Under the pieces are notes generated by a model. The model worked only from the letters and a program-made list of their open reading frames with translations, was not told the DNA's origin and did not search any database. From contig JADGJL010000001.1 in the NCBI GenBank assembly GCA_027600665.1, positions 62,001 through 126,000 of the forward strand: 64,000 nt of DNA. Direction: 5' to 3'. Shown piece after piece: positions 18,234 through 26,151 of this stretch; the first letter of the stretch is position 1, and every line of letters begins with the position of its first letter. The position numbers and the translations under genes are program-made. The DNA is from Irineochytrium annulatum. Its lineage: Eukaryota; Chytridiomycota; Chytridiomycetes; Chytridiales; Chytridiaceae.

Positions 18234-18998
18234 TCACTCTACTTTGGTCTTGTCATTGTACAGAAAATCAAACATCGTTCTCAGGTGGTGCTCCCAAAAT
18301 CTCCATTCATGAGCCCCCGGCGTCTCCACATACCGAAAATCAAAAGCGGTCCCCTGCATGTATTTCGCGAAATCACGATTCATCTCTACGAAGGGGTCAC
18401 GATCGCCACAGCAACTGAGGATATTAGGTAAAGGAACACCCTGTTCCAGCAGCTTGGCCGACAGTGCGTAAATATCCTGATCGGCTTTTACCTGTAAACG
18501 TTCTCCAAAAACCGCTTTCATTTCCTTGATCATGGTCGCTGGCATATGGGGATCATGAAGCCGTGTCTGAATATCCGTCACCCCGGATAGAGACACTATT
18601 TTGCGATACTTCTCTGGATAAGTTAGTCCACATTTCAGTGCACCATATCCGCCCATGGATAAACCGCCGACGTACGTTTTCTCCGGATCAGGATTCAGAT
18701 TGAGTAGACGCTCGCATACTTCAGGTAACTCCTGAGTGATGTAGTGGAAGTAATTCAGGCCGTATTCCATATCGGTGTAATAGCTTCGATTCGCTTCCGG
18801 CATAATGATGGTGCAACCATATTGCGCTGCATACATCTCAATTGTGGTTAATCGTTGCCAGGTACTCGCATTATCGCCTGCTCCGTGCAACAGATATAGG
18901 GTACCGCCTGAAGTCTCTCCGGAGTCACTGGACACAACATGTATGCTGGTATTCATGCATAAGGTTGGCGATCCAGTTTCGATCGTTATATGTGCCAT
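18234..18998 (-). CDS. alpha/beta-hydrolase fold esterase (acetyl-xylan/tributyrin esterase-like)
   Basis: 254 residues, first gene of the sugar operon. Esterase-D-type layout: LYLLHGAGDN at the oxyanion region, nucleophile Ser114 in GGLSMGGYGA, acid Asp198 or Asp200 in CCGDRDPF and His229 in PGAHEW. No signal peptide, so it is cytoplasmic. Placed before an oligosaccharide importer and a GH3 enzyme, it most likely removes acetyl or feruloyl-type esters from imported plant oligosaccharides (inference). Ribosome site AGAGGGG. Confidence 0.85.
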   Translation of the reverse strand: MAHITIETGSPTLCMNTSIHVVSSDSGETSGGTLYLLHGAGDNASTWQRLTTIEMYAAQYGCTIIMPEANRSYYTDMEYGLNYFHYITQELPEVCERLLNLNPDPEKTYVGGLSMGGYGALKCGLTYPEKYRKIVSLSGVTDIQTRLHDPHMPATMIKEMKAVFGERLQVKADQDIYALSAKLLEQGVPLPNILSCCGDRDPFVEMNRDFAKYMQGTAFDFRYVETPGAHEWRFWEHHLRTMFDFLYNDKTKVE

Positions 18999-19099
18999 AA
19001 TGTAACCCCTCTCATCATCGCCTGCTGTCTTTACTCATTCGTTGCTCTGGCGTTGGTTTGCAGGCTGTTGTAGATTCCCTTGTATTACGATGGGTTATC

Positions 19100-19123
19100 G
19101 AAACGATTTTCTCGAATCGTTTC
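19100..19123. promoter_or_regulatory. operator-like palindrome, copy 1
   Basis: Perfect 9-bp arms GAAACGATT / AATCGTTTC around a 6-bp spacer (TTCTCG). It lies about 77 bp downstream of the promoter start of the sugar operon and 77 bp (centre to centre) from copy 2. Confidence 0.6.
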
Positions 19124-19176
19124 AAAACATAGCCAACGTTGATTCACTTGGTCTTCATTACAACACTTTTAAGGTG

Positions 19177-19236
19177 GAAGCGATTTCTTCGAATCGTTTC
19201 GAATAAATCATAAGCCCGATGAGTAAATCCTGTCAA
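19177..19236 (-). promoter_or_regulatory. sugar operon promoter with operator-like palindrome (copy 2) at its start site
   Basis: On the minus strand TTGACA (19231-19236), an 18-bp spacer and TATGAT (19207-19212) predict transcription from about 19200. Immediately there lies GAAGCGATT-TCTTCG-AATCGTTTC (19177-19200), the same 9-6-9 palindrome as copy 1 with one mismatch. A repressor bound here would block initiation. The leader to the esterase start is about 200 nt. Confidence 0.65.
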
Positions 19237-19358
19237 TAACCTTTTTACAAATTTCGCGTTATTTTCTCGAAAAAATGCTTTTTTACGTCTAAATTTGCGC
19301 CGAAAGACACTATTATTACGAAAAAATGAAATTTTAGTCAGTGTTCTTACAACTTTAA

Positions 19359-19424
19359 TTGACACCAAACCAGGTTTATACTAACATGAGTTCTGATTTT
19401 GCATTCGAATTACGGAAACGTTTC
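19359..19424 (+). promoter_or_regulatory. promoter and LacI-type operator for the serine hydrolase gene
   Basis: TTGACA (19359-19364), 17-bp spacer, TAACAT (19382-19387). About 25 bp beyond the expected start is GAAACGTTTC (19415-19424), a perfect 10-bp palindrome with a central CG, as in LacI-family operators. Only 10 of 14 positions fit the CcpA cre consensus, so another LacI-type repressor is more likely. Confidence 0.5.
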
Positions 19425-19470
19425 ACCAACCGATTTTACTCAGGTTTCACCTGATATTAGGGAGGTTAAT

Positions 19471-20388
19471 ATGTCTGAGCAACTCAAAGGTTTCATTCAT
19501 ACCATTACTGAGCAACAATTGAACGTGTTCTCCGTTCGCATATTACAAAAAGGGCATCTGCTTGCCTATTGGGACAGGGATAGGGATCAGCGCCGTGTAC
19601 AACATTCCATAAGTAAATCCTTCACATGCATGGCTGTTGGTCTTGCGCTTGAAGAAGGTCTGTTACATCTGGATACCACACTTGGTGATTATTTCACCTA
19701 TAATCATGTATCGAGTGCACATTACAAGCTCCCATCTCCACGGGAATTGAAGTTACGTGACCTGCTCCGAATGTCTTCTGGTCATGATTCGCCGCCTCTT
19801 TGGGCTGATGAACGAGCTTCTTTGACCGAGAAAGATTGGGCGAAACATTATCTGTCTCTCCCTCTGGATCGGATGCCCGGAGAACAATTTACATACAGCA
19901 GCGGAGATACGTTTATGATCTCAGCCATGTTTCAGGCAGCCACCGGCCAAACCGTGAAAGATTACCTGACTCCGCGATTATTTGAGCCTCTGGGCATTCA
20001 TGATGTAGAGTGGGAAACCTCTCCACTGGGGGTAACTCTCGGCTGTGCAGGACTTTGGATAAGCAATGAGGAACTGAGTCGATTTGGACAGTTACTGCTC
20101 CAGGAGGGCCTTTGGGAAGGCACACAGCTTATACCTGCGAATTGGATCAGACAAGCTACGTCCCGACAGATCGAAACGACTGGAGATGGTGATTGGGGAA
20201 AAGGTTACGGATATCAGTTCTGGATGTGTTCCCATGAGGCTTACCGCGCCGATGGAGCCTACGGTCAGTTATGTATCATCCTTCCCTCGAAGGAAGCTGT
20301 CATATGTATTAACAGCGAGGAAGAAAACATGCAAGGCATCCTGAATGCCGTGTGGGATGAAATTTTACCTATATGCAACCAGCGTTAA
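19471..20388 (+). CDS. serine hydrolase of the beta-lactamase/penicillin-binding (class C) family
   Basis: 305 residues, cytoplasmic (no signal peptide). The active-site SxxK is SISK (Ser46, Lys49), the tyrosine motif is YSS at 142-144, and DGAYGQ near the C-terminus takes the place of the KTG box, as in EstB-like esterases and 6-aminohexanoate hydrolases rather than true beta-lactamases. Probably an esterase or amidase. It is transcribed away from the sugar operon and shares its regulatory region, so it may act on the same substrate family. Start 19471 chosen for GGGAGG; no ribosome site supports the earlier ATG. Confidence 0.82.
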   Translation: MSEQLKGFIHTITEQQLNVFSVRILQKGHLLAYWDRDRDQRRVQHSISKSFTCMAVGLALEEGLLHLDTTLGDYFTYNHVSSAHYKLPSPRELKLRDLLRMSSGHDSPPLWADERASLTEKDWAKHYLSLPLDRMPGEQFTYSSGDTFMISAMFQAATGQTVKDYLTPRLFEPLGIHDVEWETSPLGVTLGCAGLWISNEELSRFGQLLLQEGLWEGTQLIPANWIRQATSRQIETTGDGDWGKGYGYQFWMCSHEAYRADGAYGQLCIILPSKEAVICINSEEENMQGILNAVWDEILPICNQR

Positions 20389-20445
20389 ATATTATATTCT
20401 TCTTATATTTCCGCGGAACTGAACCATGCACTGAATACTGAAAAC

Positions 20446-20484
20446 AAAAAAAAACGCCACGGGGTTAATAAACCCCATGGCGTT
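20446..20484 (-). terminator. terminator after the AbrB-like gene
   Basis: On the minus strand AACGCCATGGGG pairs with CCCCGTGGCGTT (one G-T type mismatch) and runs into TTTTTTTT. Confidence 0.85.
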
Positions 20485-20489
20485 ACTTC

Positions 20490-20744
20490 TTACCCGTGCT
20501 GTGGAAGCTGAGTCATTTCATCTAAACATTGTGCGCATATGTAACGCTCTTTGAACTCGTTGACTTCCTCGATGGATCCGCAGAAAATACATTTTGGACG
20601 ATATCTCTCTAGGATAATATGGTCCCCTTGTACTAAGATCTCTACAGGATCTCCCTCATTCATTTGATACCTTTTACGCAAAGATTTAGGCAATACGATC
20701 CTACCTAATTGGTCAACTTTGCGAACTACTCCAGCTGGCTTCAT
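20490..20744 (-). CDS. AbrB/SpoVT-family DNA-binding regulator with a C-terminal zinc-ribbon-like tail
   Basis: 84 residues. Residues 1-49 are a standard AbrB swapped-hairpin DNA-binding domain (VVRKVDQLGRIVLPKSLRKR). The C-terminal part differs from B. subtilis AbrB: it carries Cys52-x2-Cys55 and Cys70-x2-Cys73, spaced like a small metal-binding ribbon. AbrB-type proteins repress post-exponential genes. A Spo0A-type box overlaps the probable -35, as expected for an AbrB-like transition-state regulator shut off at sporulation onset. Ribosome site GGAGAGG. Confidence 0.85.
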   Translation of the reverse strand: MKPAGVVRKVDQLGRIVLPKSLRKRYQMNEGDPVEILVQGDHIILERYRPKCIFCGSIEEVNEFKERYICAQCLDEMTQLPQHG

Positions 20745-20800
20745 AGCTACGGCACACCTCTCCTATCTTACTCTAAATTTCTAGGTACATTTGTACTATG

Positions 20801-20828
20801 TTTATAGATTCGCCAAGATTTTGTCGAA
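20801..20828 (-). promoter_or_regulatory. promoter of the AbrB-like gene overlapped by a Spo0A box
   Basis: On the minus strand TTCGAC (20823-20828), 16-bp spacer, TATAAA (20801-20806). On the plus strand 20822-20828 reads TGTCGAA, the core of the Spo0A box, which thus covers the -35. Confidence 0.5.
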
Positions 20829-20911
20829 TCCTGCTGGAAATAAACATTTTTTGTCCTTTTTTTTGAAAAATGTTTTTTTACCGAATTCTAGCCGTTATTT
20901 ATAACCGGAAT

Positions 20912-21379
20912 TTATCCTTCTAACCCCGGAAAATTGAGCTGACGCAACGCTTCATATACAATAATTGCTGCCGAATTGGACAGGTTTAATGATCTAACGT
21001 CACCAGTCATTGGCATTTTCATGCATGTATCGGGATTTGCAGCAATTAATTCAGGTGGGAGGCCTTTGGTCTCTTTACCGAAAACGAGGAAATCCCCATC
21101 TTGAAAATTAAAGTCACTGTATCGGTTCTTCGCCTTCGTAGTTGCGTAGAAGAAGCGACCTTCCGGATATTTTTCCTGAACCTCTGCAAATGAGTCGTGG
21201 TATTCAATATGAACGGCATGCCAGTAGTCCAGCCCTGCCCGTTTCAATGTAGCATCATCTGTTCGAAATCCAAGTGGACGCACGAGATGCAGATGGGTTC
21301 CGGTGGCCGCACAAGTACGCGAAATATTTCCTGTGTTCGCCGGAATTTCTGGTTCAACCAGAACAATGTGTAAAGCCAT
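20912..21379 (-). CDS. trmL: tRNA (cytidine(34)-2'-O)-methyltransferase
   Basis: 155 residues, the usual length of the minimal SPOUT methyltransferase TrmL (YibK, CspR). Hallmarks: VLVEPEIPANTGNISRTCAA at 6-25, FGKETKGLP near 97-105, and the trefoil-knot motif MPMTGDVRSLNLSNSAAI. It methylates the wobble ribose of tRNA-Leu isoacceptors using S-adenosylmethionine. AAGGAG ribosome site. Separated from the upstream serC by a terminator. Confidence 0.95.
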   Translation of the reverse strand: MALHIVLVEPEIPANTGNISRTCAATGTHLHLVRPLGFRTDDATLKRAGLDYWHAVHIEYHDSFAEVQEKYPEGRFFYATTKAKNRYSDFNFQDGDFLVFGKETKGLPPELIAANPDTCMKMPMTGDVRSLNLSNSAAIIVYEALRQLNFPGLEG

Positions 21380-21433
21380 ATGTGTTCAATCTCCTTTTCA
21401 ATTCGTGTTGATGACAACCCTCTAATCTTAAAG

Positions 21434-21466
21434 AAAAGCCCTCCACACGTCAATGTGGAAGGCTCT
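21434..21466 (-). terminator. terminator after serC
   Basis: Minus strand: AGCCTTCCACAT and GTGTGGAGGGCT pair with one mismatch around a short loop, followed by TTTTCTTT. Confidence 0.8.
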
Positions 21467-21517
21467 GGTAAGGCACAGGATTAGACACTATGGTCCATGA
21501 CTCCGTACCCCTACTAA

Positions 21518-22606
21518 TTATCCATTTGTCTTCTGGAAGTGACTCATGAAGTCTGTCAGTGCCTTAACACTCTCATAAGGAGCCGCATTGTAAATGGAGG
21601 CACGTAGACCACCCACACTGCGATGTCCCTTCAGACCTACGAATCCTTCTTCCTCCGATGCCTTGATGAACTTCTTCTCCAGTTCCTCCGAAGCAAGACG
21701 GAAGGTTACATTCATCAGGGAACGATCTTCCGGTTCCACACAACCACGGTAGAAATCACCGGAAGCATCAATTGCGTTGTAAAGCAATTCAGCTTTTTTC
21801 GTATTTTTTTGCTCAATACCAGTTAATCCGCCCTGTTCTTCAATCCATTTCAATACTTCATTTACCATATATACTGAGAAGGATGGCGGCGTATTGTATA
21901 GGGAGTTGTTGTCTACATGCGTACTGTAACGAAGCATGGTTGGAATCGTTTTAGGCGATTCACTCACCAGTTCCTCACGAGCAATCACAACCGTAATCCC
22001 CGATGGTCCCAGGTTCTTCTGTGCACCTGCATAGATCATACCAAACTGATTGAGATCGAATGGTTTACAGAAAATATCACTCGACATGTCGGCAATCAGA
22101 GGTACTGAACCGGTATCCGGGAATGACTTAAATTGCGTACCTTCAATCGTTTCGTTGGAAGTAAGATGCACATAAGCCGTACGTTCAGGCAGGCTCAGAT
22201 TCGAAACATCCGGCAATTTCATGAATTTCTCTGCTTCCGAAGATGCAGCAACATGTGTCTCGCCGATCAATTTCGCCTCAGACAGAGCCTTCTTGGCCCA
22301 GCTGCCGGTCATCACGTAACTTGCAGTCTGACCTGCACCGAGCAGATTCATTGGCAACATCGCGAACTGAGTGCTTGCACCGCCCTGCAGAAAGAGAACC
22401 TTGTATCCTTTTGGATTGCCTAGAAGCGACAACAACCGCTCCTGAGCTTCATTATGTACAGACTCATACACCGCTCCACGGTGAGACATCTCCATAATCG
22501 ACATGCCTGTATTACGAAAATCTACAAATTCCGCCTGTGCACGCTCCAATACCTCAAGTGGTAACGCCGCAGGTCCTGCATTAAAGTTATACGCTCTTTT
22601 TGTCAC
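21518..22606 (-). CDS. serC: phosphoserine aminotransferase
   Basis: 362 residues, standard SerC length. Begins RAYNFNAGPAALP (substrate and PLP site), has SHRGAVYESV, the PLP lysine in YAGAQKNLGPSG and the C-terminal GLKGHRSVGGLRASIYNA. It converts 3-phosphohydroxypyruvate to phosphoserine in serine synthesis. The GTG at 22606 is used because GGGGG lies just before it and the protein then begins at the family's usual position; an ATG 7 codons upstream has no ribosome site. The 362-bp gap to glnA shows no leader motif I recognise. Confidence 0.93.
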   Translation of the reverse strand: MTKRAYNFNAGPAALPLEVLERAQAEFVDFRNTGMSIMEMSHRGAVYESVHNEAQERLLSLLGNPKGYKVLFLQGGASTQFAMLPMNLLGAGQTASYVMTGSWAKKALSEAKLIGETHVAASSEAEKFMKLPDVSNLSLPERTAYVHLTSNETIEGTQFKSFPDTGSVPLIADMSSDIFCKPFDLNQFGMIYAGAQKNLGPSGITVVIAREELVSESPKTIPTMLRYSTHVDNNSLYNTPPSFSVYMVNEVLKWIEEQGGLTGIEQKNTKKAELLYNAIDASGDFYRGCVEPEDRSLMNVTFRLASEELEKKFIKASEEEGFVGLKGHRSVGGLRASIYNAAPYESVKALTDFMSHFQKTNG

Positions 22607-22900
22607 AAAATCCCCCGCCCTTTCCATCCGTAACTCTGACATACAAACAGCATTTTGCACAATTCGATTAGACTCGCTCACGGGTATAAGATATTGACAA
22701 ATTGAATCATTTTGATCTATATCTTACTTATTGAAAGTCGCTCTATGGATTTGTGCGAAATGCACTCAAAGTGAATATTATCGCTATGATATCAGTATTC
22801 TCTATCTGCTTCAAGGGCAATATGCACTGAAGTGTTCAATTCAGGCCATCAAATTCCTTTATCACCCTGCAAAGTTAAAGCACTACATTGTTTAATTCAA

Positions 22901-22936
22901 GGAAAAGCCCCCGAGATTGTGTCCCGGAGGCTTTAA
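22901..22936 (-). terminator. terminator after glnA
   Basis: Minus strand: AAGCCTCCGGGA pairs with TCGGGGGCTTTT across a short loop. The remaining part of the glnA-serC spacer, 22607-22900, holds no gene or clear promoter. Confidence 0.75.
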
Positions 22937-22968
22937 GTTGCAACAAGTTCTGTTCCGACCCCGACCGA

Positions 22969-24393
22969 TTAGCAGTCGAAGTAAAGGCTGTACTCGTGCG
23001 GATGAATGCGGATCGCTACTGCTTTCGCTTCATCGCGCTTGAGGTTGATGTAGTTTTCAATGAATTCTTTTGTGAATACGCCGCCTTCAGTCAAGAACTC
23101 GTTATCCGCTGCCAATGCATCCAGTGCTTCTTCGAGAGAAGCTGGCACACTGCGGATATTTTCTTTATCTGCATCAGACAGGTCATAGATGTTTTTGTCG
23201 AGCGGACCATATCCAAGTTCAGTTGGGTTGATTTTGCGTTTGATTCCATCCAGACCAGCCATCAACATTGCGGAGAATGCCAAGTATGGGTTAGCTGTGG
23301 AGTCTGGTGTACGGAACTCGATACGACAACCTTTTGGTGTCACAGCTGCAACCGGAATACGAACTGCTGCGGAACGGTTACCTTTGGAGTAAACCAGGTT
23401 AACTGGTGCTTCGTAACCAGGTACAAGACGTTTGAACGAGTTTGTACTCGGGTTAGTCAAAGCGATCAGTGCCGGAGCATGGTACAGGATACCTCCGATG
23501 TAGTGCAGAGCCATTTCACTCAGGTTAGCATAACCCGCTTTGTCATAGAACAATGGGGAATCGCCATCAAAGATGGATTGGTGAACGTGCATTCCGCTAC
23601 CATTATCACCGAACAATGGTTTTGGCATGAATGTTGCTACTTTACCATATTGACGTGCAGTGTTGTGCACGATGTATTTGTATGCAAGCAGGTTATCTGC
23701 TGTTTTCTTCAGTGTATCAAAACGGAAGTTGATTTCGGCTTGACCCGCTGTCGCCACTTCATGGTGATGACGCTCAATCGACAGACCCGCTTCTTCCAAA
23801 AGGCGACACATTTCGCTACGAATATCTTGTTGTGTATCGACTGGTGCTACTGGAACATATCCACCTTTAGTGCGTACTTTGAAGCCCAGGTTTCCGCCTT
23901 CTTCTTTGCGGTTCGTGTTCCATGAAGCTTCTTCGGAATCTACGTAGTAGGAAGAGCTGTTCGTGCCGCTCTCATAACGTACATCGTCGAAGATGAAGAA
24001 CTCGGATTCAGGTGCGAAGAATGCCGCTGTACCTACACCGCTTTCTTGCAAATAAGCTTCTGCTTTAACAGCGATGCTACGTGGGTCACGCTCATAACGC
24101 TCGCCGTCTGGAGTGAAGATATCACACATAACATTTAATGTAGGGTGTGCAGTGAACGGATCGACATAAGTCGCTTCAGGGTCTGGCATCATAACCATAT
24201 CGGACTCTTCAATTCCGCGGAAACCTTGGATAGAAGAACCGTCAAAAGCTACTCCATTTACGAACGTGTCTGCATCAACAGCCGAAGCTGGCAAGGAAAT
24301 GTGATGTGCACGACCAGCTAAATCTACAAAACGAAAATCTACCCACTCGATGTTGTTCTCTTGAATTGATTTCAATACGTTTTCAACCGACAT
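22969..24393 (-). CDS. glnA: glutamine synthetase type I, beta-subtype-like
   Basis: 474 residues. All GSI landmarks are present: FDGSSIQGF, APESEFFIFD (metal site), NGSGMHVHQS, NPSTNSFKRLVPGYEAP, IPVAAVTPKGCRIEFRTPD. It makes glutamine from glutamate, ammonia and ATP. Unusual for a Firmicute: B. subtilis GlnA (GSI-alpha) is about 444 residues, whereas this one is longer and its C-terminus reads like enterobacterial GSI-beta, including LDKNIYDL, where Tyr403 sits at the position adenylylated in E. coli, and EGGVFT. It is not linked to a glnR gene here, so a canonical glnRA operon may exist elsewhere. Start chosen for GGGAGG. Confidence 0.93.
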   Translation of the reverse strand: MSVENVLKSIQENNIEWVDFRFVDLAGRAHHISLPASAVDADTFVNGVAFDGSSIQGFRGIEESDMVMMPDPEATYVDPFTAHPTLNVMCDIFTPDGERYERDPRSIAVKAEAYLQESGVGTAAFFAPESEFFIFDDVRYESGTNSSSYYVDSEEASWNTNRKEEGGNLGFKVRTKGGYVPVAPVDTQQDIRSEMCRLLEEAGLSIERHHHEVATAGQAEINFRFDTLKKTADNLLAYKYIVHNTARQYGKVATFMPKPLFGDNGSGMHVHQSIFDGDSPLFYDKAGYANLSEMALHYIGGILYHAPALIALTNPSTNSFKRLVPGYEAPVNLVYSKGNRSAAVRIPVAAVTPKGCRIEFRTPDSTANPYLAFSAMLMAGLDGIKRKINPTELGYGPLDKNIYDLSDADKENIRSVPASLEEALDALAADNEFLTEGGVFTKEFIENYINLKRDEAKAVAIRIHPHEYSLYFDC

Positions 24394-24472
24394 GTATTCG
24401 TCCTCCCAAATATTCCGAACATTAAACAACCCCACTAAGAAAATGTCTAAATTCGAATTTTTTTCTGTCGTC

Positions 24473-24547
24473 ATTATAAATTTTAAAACCTGACATCGTC
24501 AATACTTATGTAAGGTATTTTTTGCGAGTATGTTAGCTATACTCACA
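24473..24547 (-). promoter_or_regulatory. glnA promoter and upstream GlnR/TnrA-type box
   Basis: Minus strand: TTGACG (24497-24502), 18-bp spacer, TATAAT (24473-24478). Upstream of the -35, at 24531-24547, is TGTTAGCTATACTCACA, an exact fit to TGTNA-N7-TNACA, the GlnR/TnrA binding pattern. Its position about 70 bp before the start suits activation. No other gene is in this 410-bp spacer. Confidence 0.6.
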
Positions 24548-24712
24548 TTTTATAAATAACGTAAATTCAGATAACAACACAATTTATATACATTTAACTG
24601 GTTTAATGCGGTAAAGCGACCCCTTTTTATCCTAAATCATGGAAAAAACTTCACATCATAAATGTTTCTTATCACTATTGATTAATAAATACGTTCAAAG
24701 CTGCAAAATATG

Positions 24713-24773
24713 CAAAAAACCGAGCATCTATCTGATTCCGTCGCAATAAACGAGACCAGATGAGATGCCCGGA
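24713..24773 (-). terminator. terminator after aroF
   Basis: Minus strand: CCGGGCATCTCATCTG and CAGATAGATGCTCGG pair with few mismatches, followed by TTTTTTG. Confidence 0.75.
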
Positions 24774-24803
24774 AGATGTTCCAGACTTTGACAATGAATT
24801 CTA

Positions 24804-25868
24804 TTATACGCCTACACGTGCCGGGAAGAATGCTGCTGGTTGTTTAGCTGTACTGAATGATTTACCCACGATTGGTGCCAATTTCTCCAGATCCTGCAAC
24901 AGGTTCGCGAATTGATCAGGGAACAAGGATTGCACACCATCTCCTGTCATGGAGTTATCCGGATCAGTATGCATTTCAATGATCAGGCCATTGGCACCCG
25001 CAGCAACGGAAGCTTTTGTCATCGGCTCCACCAGTTCACGTCGTCCAGTACCATGGCTTGGGTCAGAAATAACCGGCAAATGGCTCAAAGACTGCAGAAC
25101 AGGGATCGCTGACAGGTCAAGCGTATTACGTGTGTAAGATTCAAACGTACGAATACCACGTTCACACAGCATGACATTTGGATTACCACCCGCAAGAATG
25201 TATTCTGCCGCATTCAACAACTCATCATATGTTGCACTGAAGCCACGTTTCAACAATACCGGTTTGCCACACTCGCCCAATTTGCGCAGCAGGTCAAAGT
25301 TCTGCATGTTACGTGTACCTACTTGCAGAATATCTGCGTACTCGGCGCAAATATCCACATACTCAGGTGTCATGACTTCTGTAATGGTCAGAAGGTCATG
25401 TTTCTTACCTGCCTCCGCCATCATGATCAATCCCTCTACGCCCGTTCCCTGGAAGCTGTAAGGACCTGTACGCGGCTTAAATGCACCCCCACGTAACACT
25501 TGCCCACCTGCAGCTTTTACAAGTCCCGCAATCTCATCAATCTGCGCAGCGGATTCAACTGCACACGGTCCACCCATGACGACAAGTTCTTTTCCGCCAA
25601 TATCTACACCTTTGATGGAGATCACCGTATCTTCCGGATGGAAGTCACGGCTTGCCAACTTGTAGGACTTCGAGATTTTCACAACATTCTCGACACCTTT
25701 CATTTGGCGAAGATGCTCTTGCATTTTAGGTTCAACTTTGCCAATTAACCCAATAATAGTACGATCCTCTCCGCGAGAGATATGCACCTGAAGCCCTTCT
25801 TTTTCGATAACTGCTACGATATCCTGAATCTGTTCCTCCGGTGTGGCTTTGCCTGCAATAACGATCAT
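24804..25868 (-). CDS. aroF: 3-deoxy-7-phosphoheptulonate (DAHP) synthase
   Basis: 354 residues. N-terminal ferredoxin/ACT-like regulatory domain (MIVIAGKATPEEQI to about 70), then the type I-beta DAHP synthase barrel with VVMGGPCAVES, LRGGAFKPRTGPYSFQG, LLKRGFSATYDE and SDPSHGTGRRELV. It condenses phosphoenolpyruvate with erythrose-4-phosphate, the first step to aromatic amino acids. The layout matches Thermotoga-type enzymes; the chorismate-mutase N-terminus of B. subtilis AroA is absent. Start ATG at 25868 preferred; an ATG four codons earlier is too close to the ribosome site. Confidence 0.93.
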   Translation of the reverse strand: MIVIAGKATPEEQIQDIVAVIEKEGLQVHISRGEDRTIIGLIGKVEPKMQEHLRQMKGVENVVKISKSYKLASRDFHPEDTVISIKGVDIGGKELVVMGGPCAVESAAQIDEIAGLVKAAGGQVLRGGAFKPRTGPYSFQGTGVEGLIMMAEAGKKHDLLTITEVMTPEYVDICAEYADILQVGTRNMQNFDLLRKLGECGKPVLLKRGFSATYDELLNAAEYILAGGNPNVMLCERGIRTFESYTRNTLDLSAIPVLQSLSHLPVISDPSHGTGRRELVEPMTKASVAAGANGLIIEMHTDPDNSMTGDGVQSLFPDQFANLLQDLEKLAPIVGKSFSTAKQPAAFFPARVGV

Positions 25869-25989
25869 ATTAATTCCCATCCTTCCTTGTATGAGAGCAC
25901 AATAAGTTTCTAACGTGCGTCTGATTAAATATATAAACTCTGTCGCGCTTAAACGCTTGTTCGCTTTTAAGCTTTTATCCGTTAAAGTG

Positions 25990-26018
25990 AATATACCATA
26001 GATCTCCTGTTGCGTCAA
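25990..26018 (-). promoter_or_regulatory. aroF promoter
   Basis: Minus strand: TTGACG (26013-26018), 17-bp spacer, TATATT (25990-25995). The ~115-nt leader contains an imperfect stem GCTTAAA/TTTAAGC at 25947-25972 without a T-run. Confidence 0.6.
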
Positions 26019-26040
26019 GGTACACCTTCTTTATCCTATA

Positions 26041-26100
26041 TTAAAAAGAACCCTGCTCCACAGGCACCAAATTCGGTTCTGCATAACAGGATTCTTCTTA
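26041..26100 (-). terminator. terminator after ispH
   Basis: Minus strand: AGAATCCTG pairs with CAGGGTTCT across a long loop, then TTTTTAAT. Confidence 0.6.
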
Positions 26101-26151
26101 TTCACATCTCGTTTGCAATTCACATACACGTAGACTTACATTGCCTTCACA

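Noticed and set aside
22888..23925. 345-codon open frame on the plus strand inside glnA
   Set aside because: Antisense shadow of a well-conserved gene; product rich in Cys, Phe, Trp and His, no ribosome site, no family resemblance.
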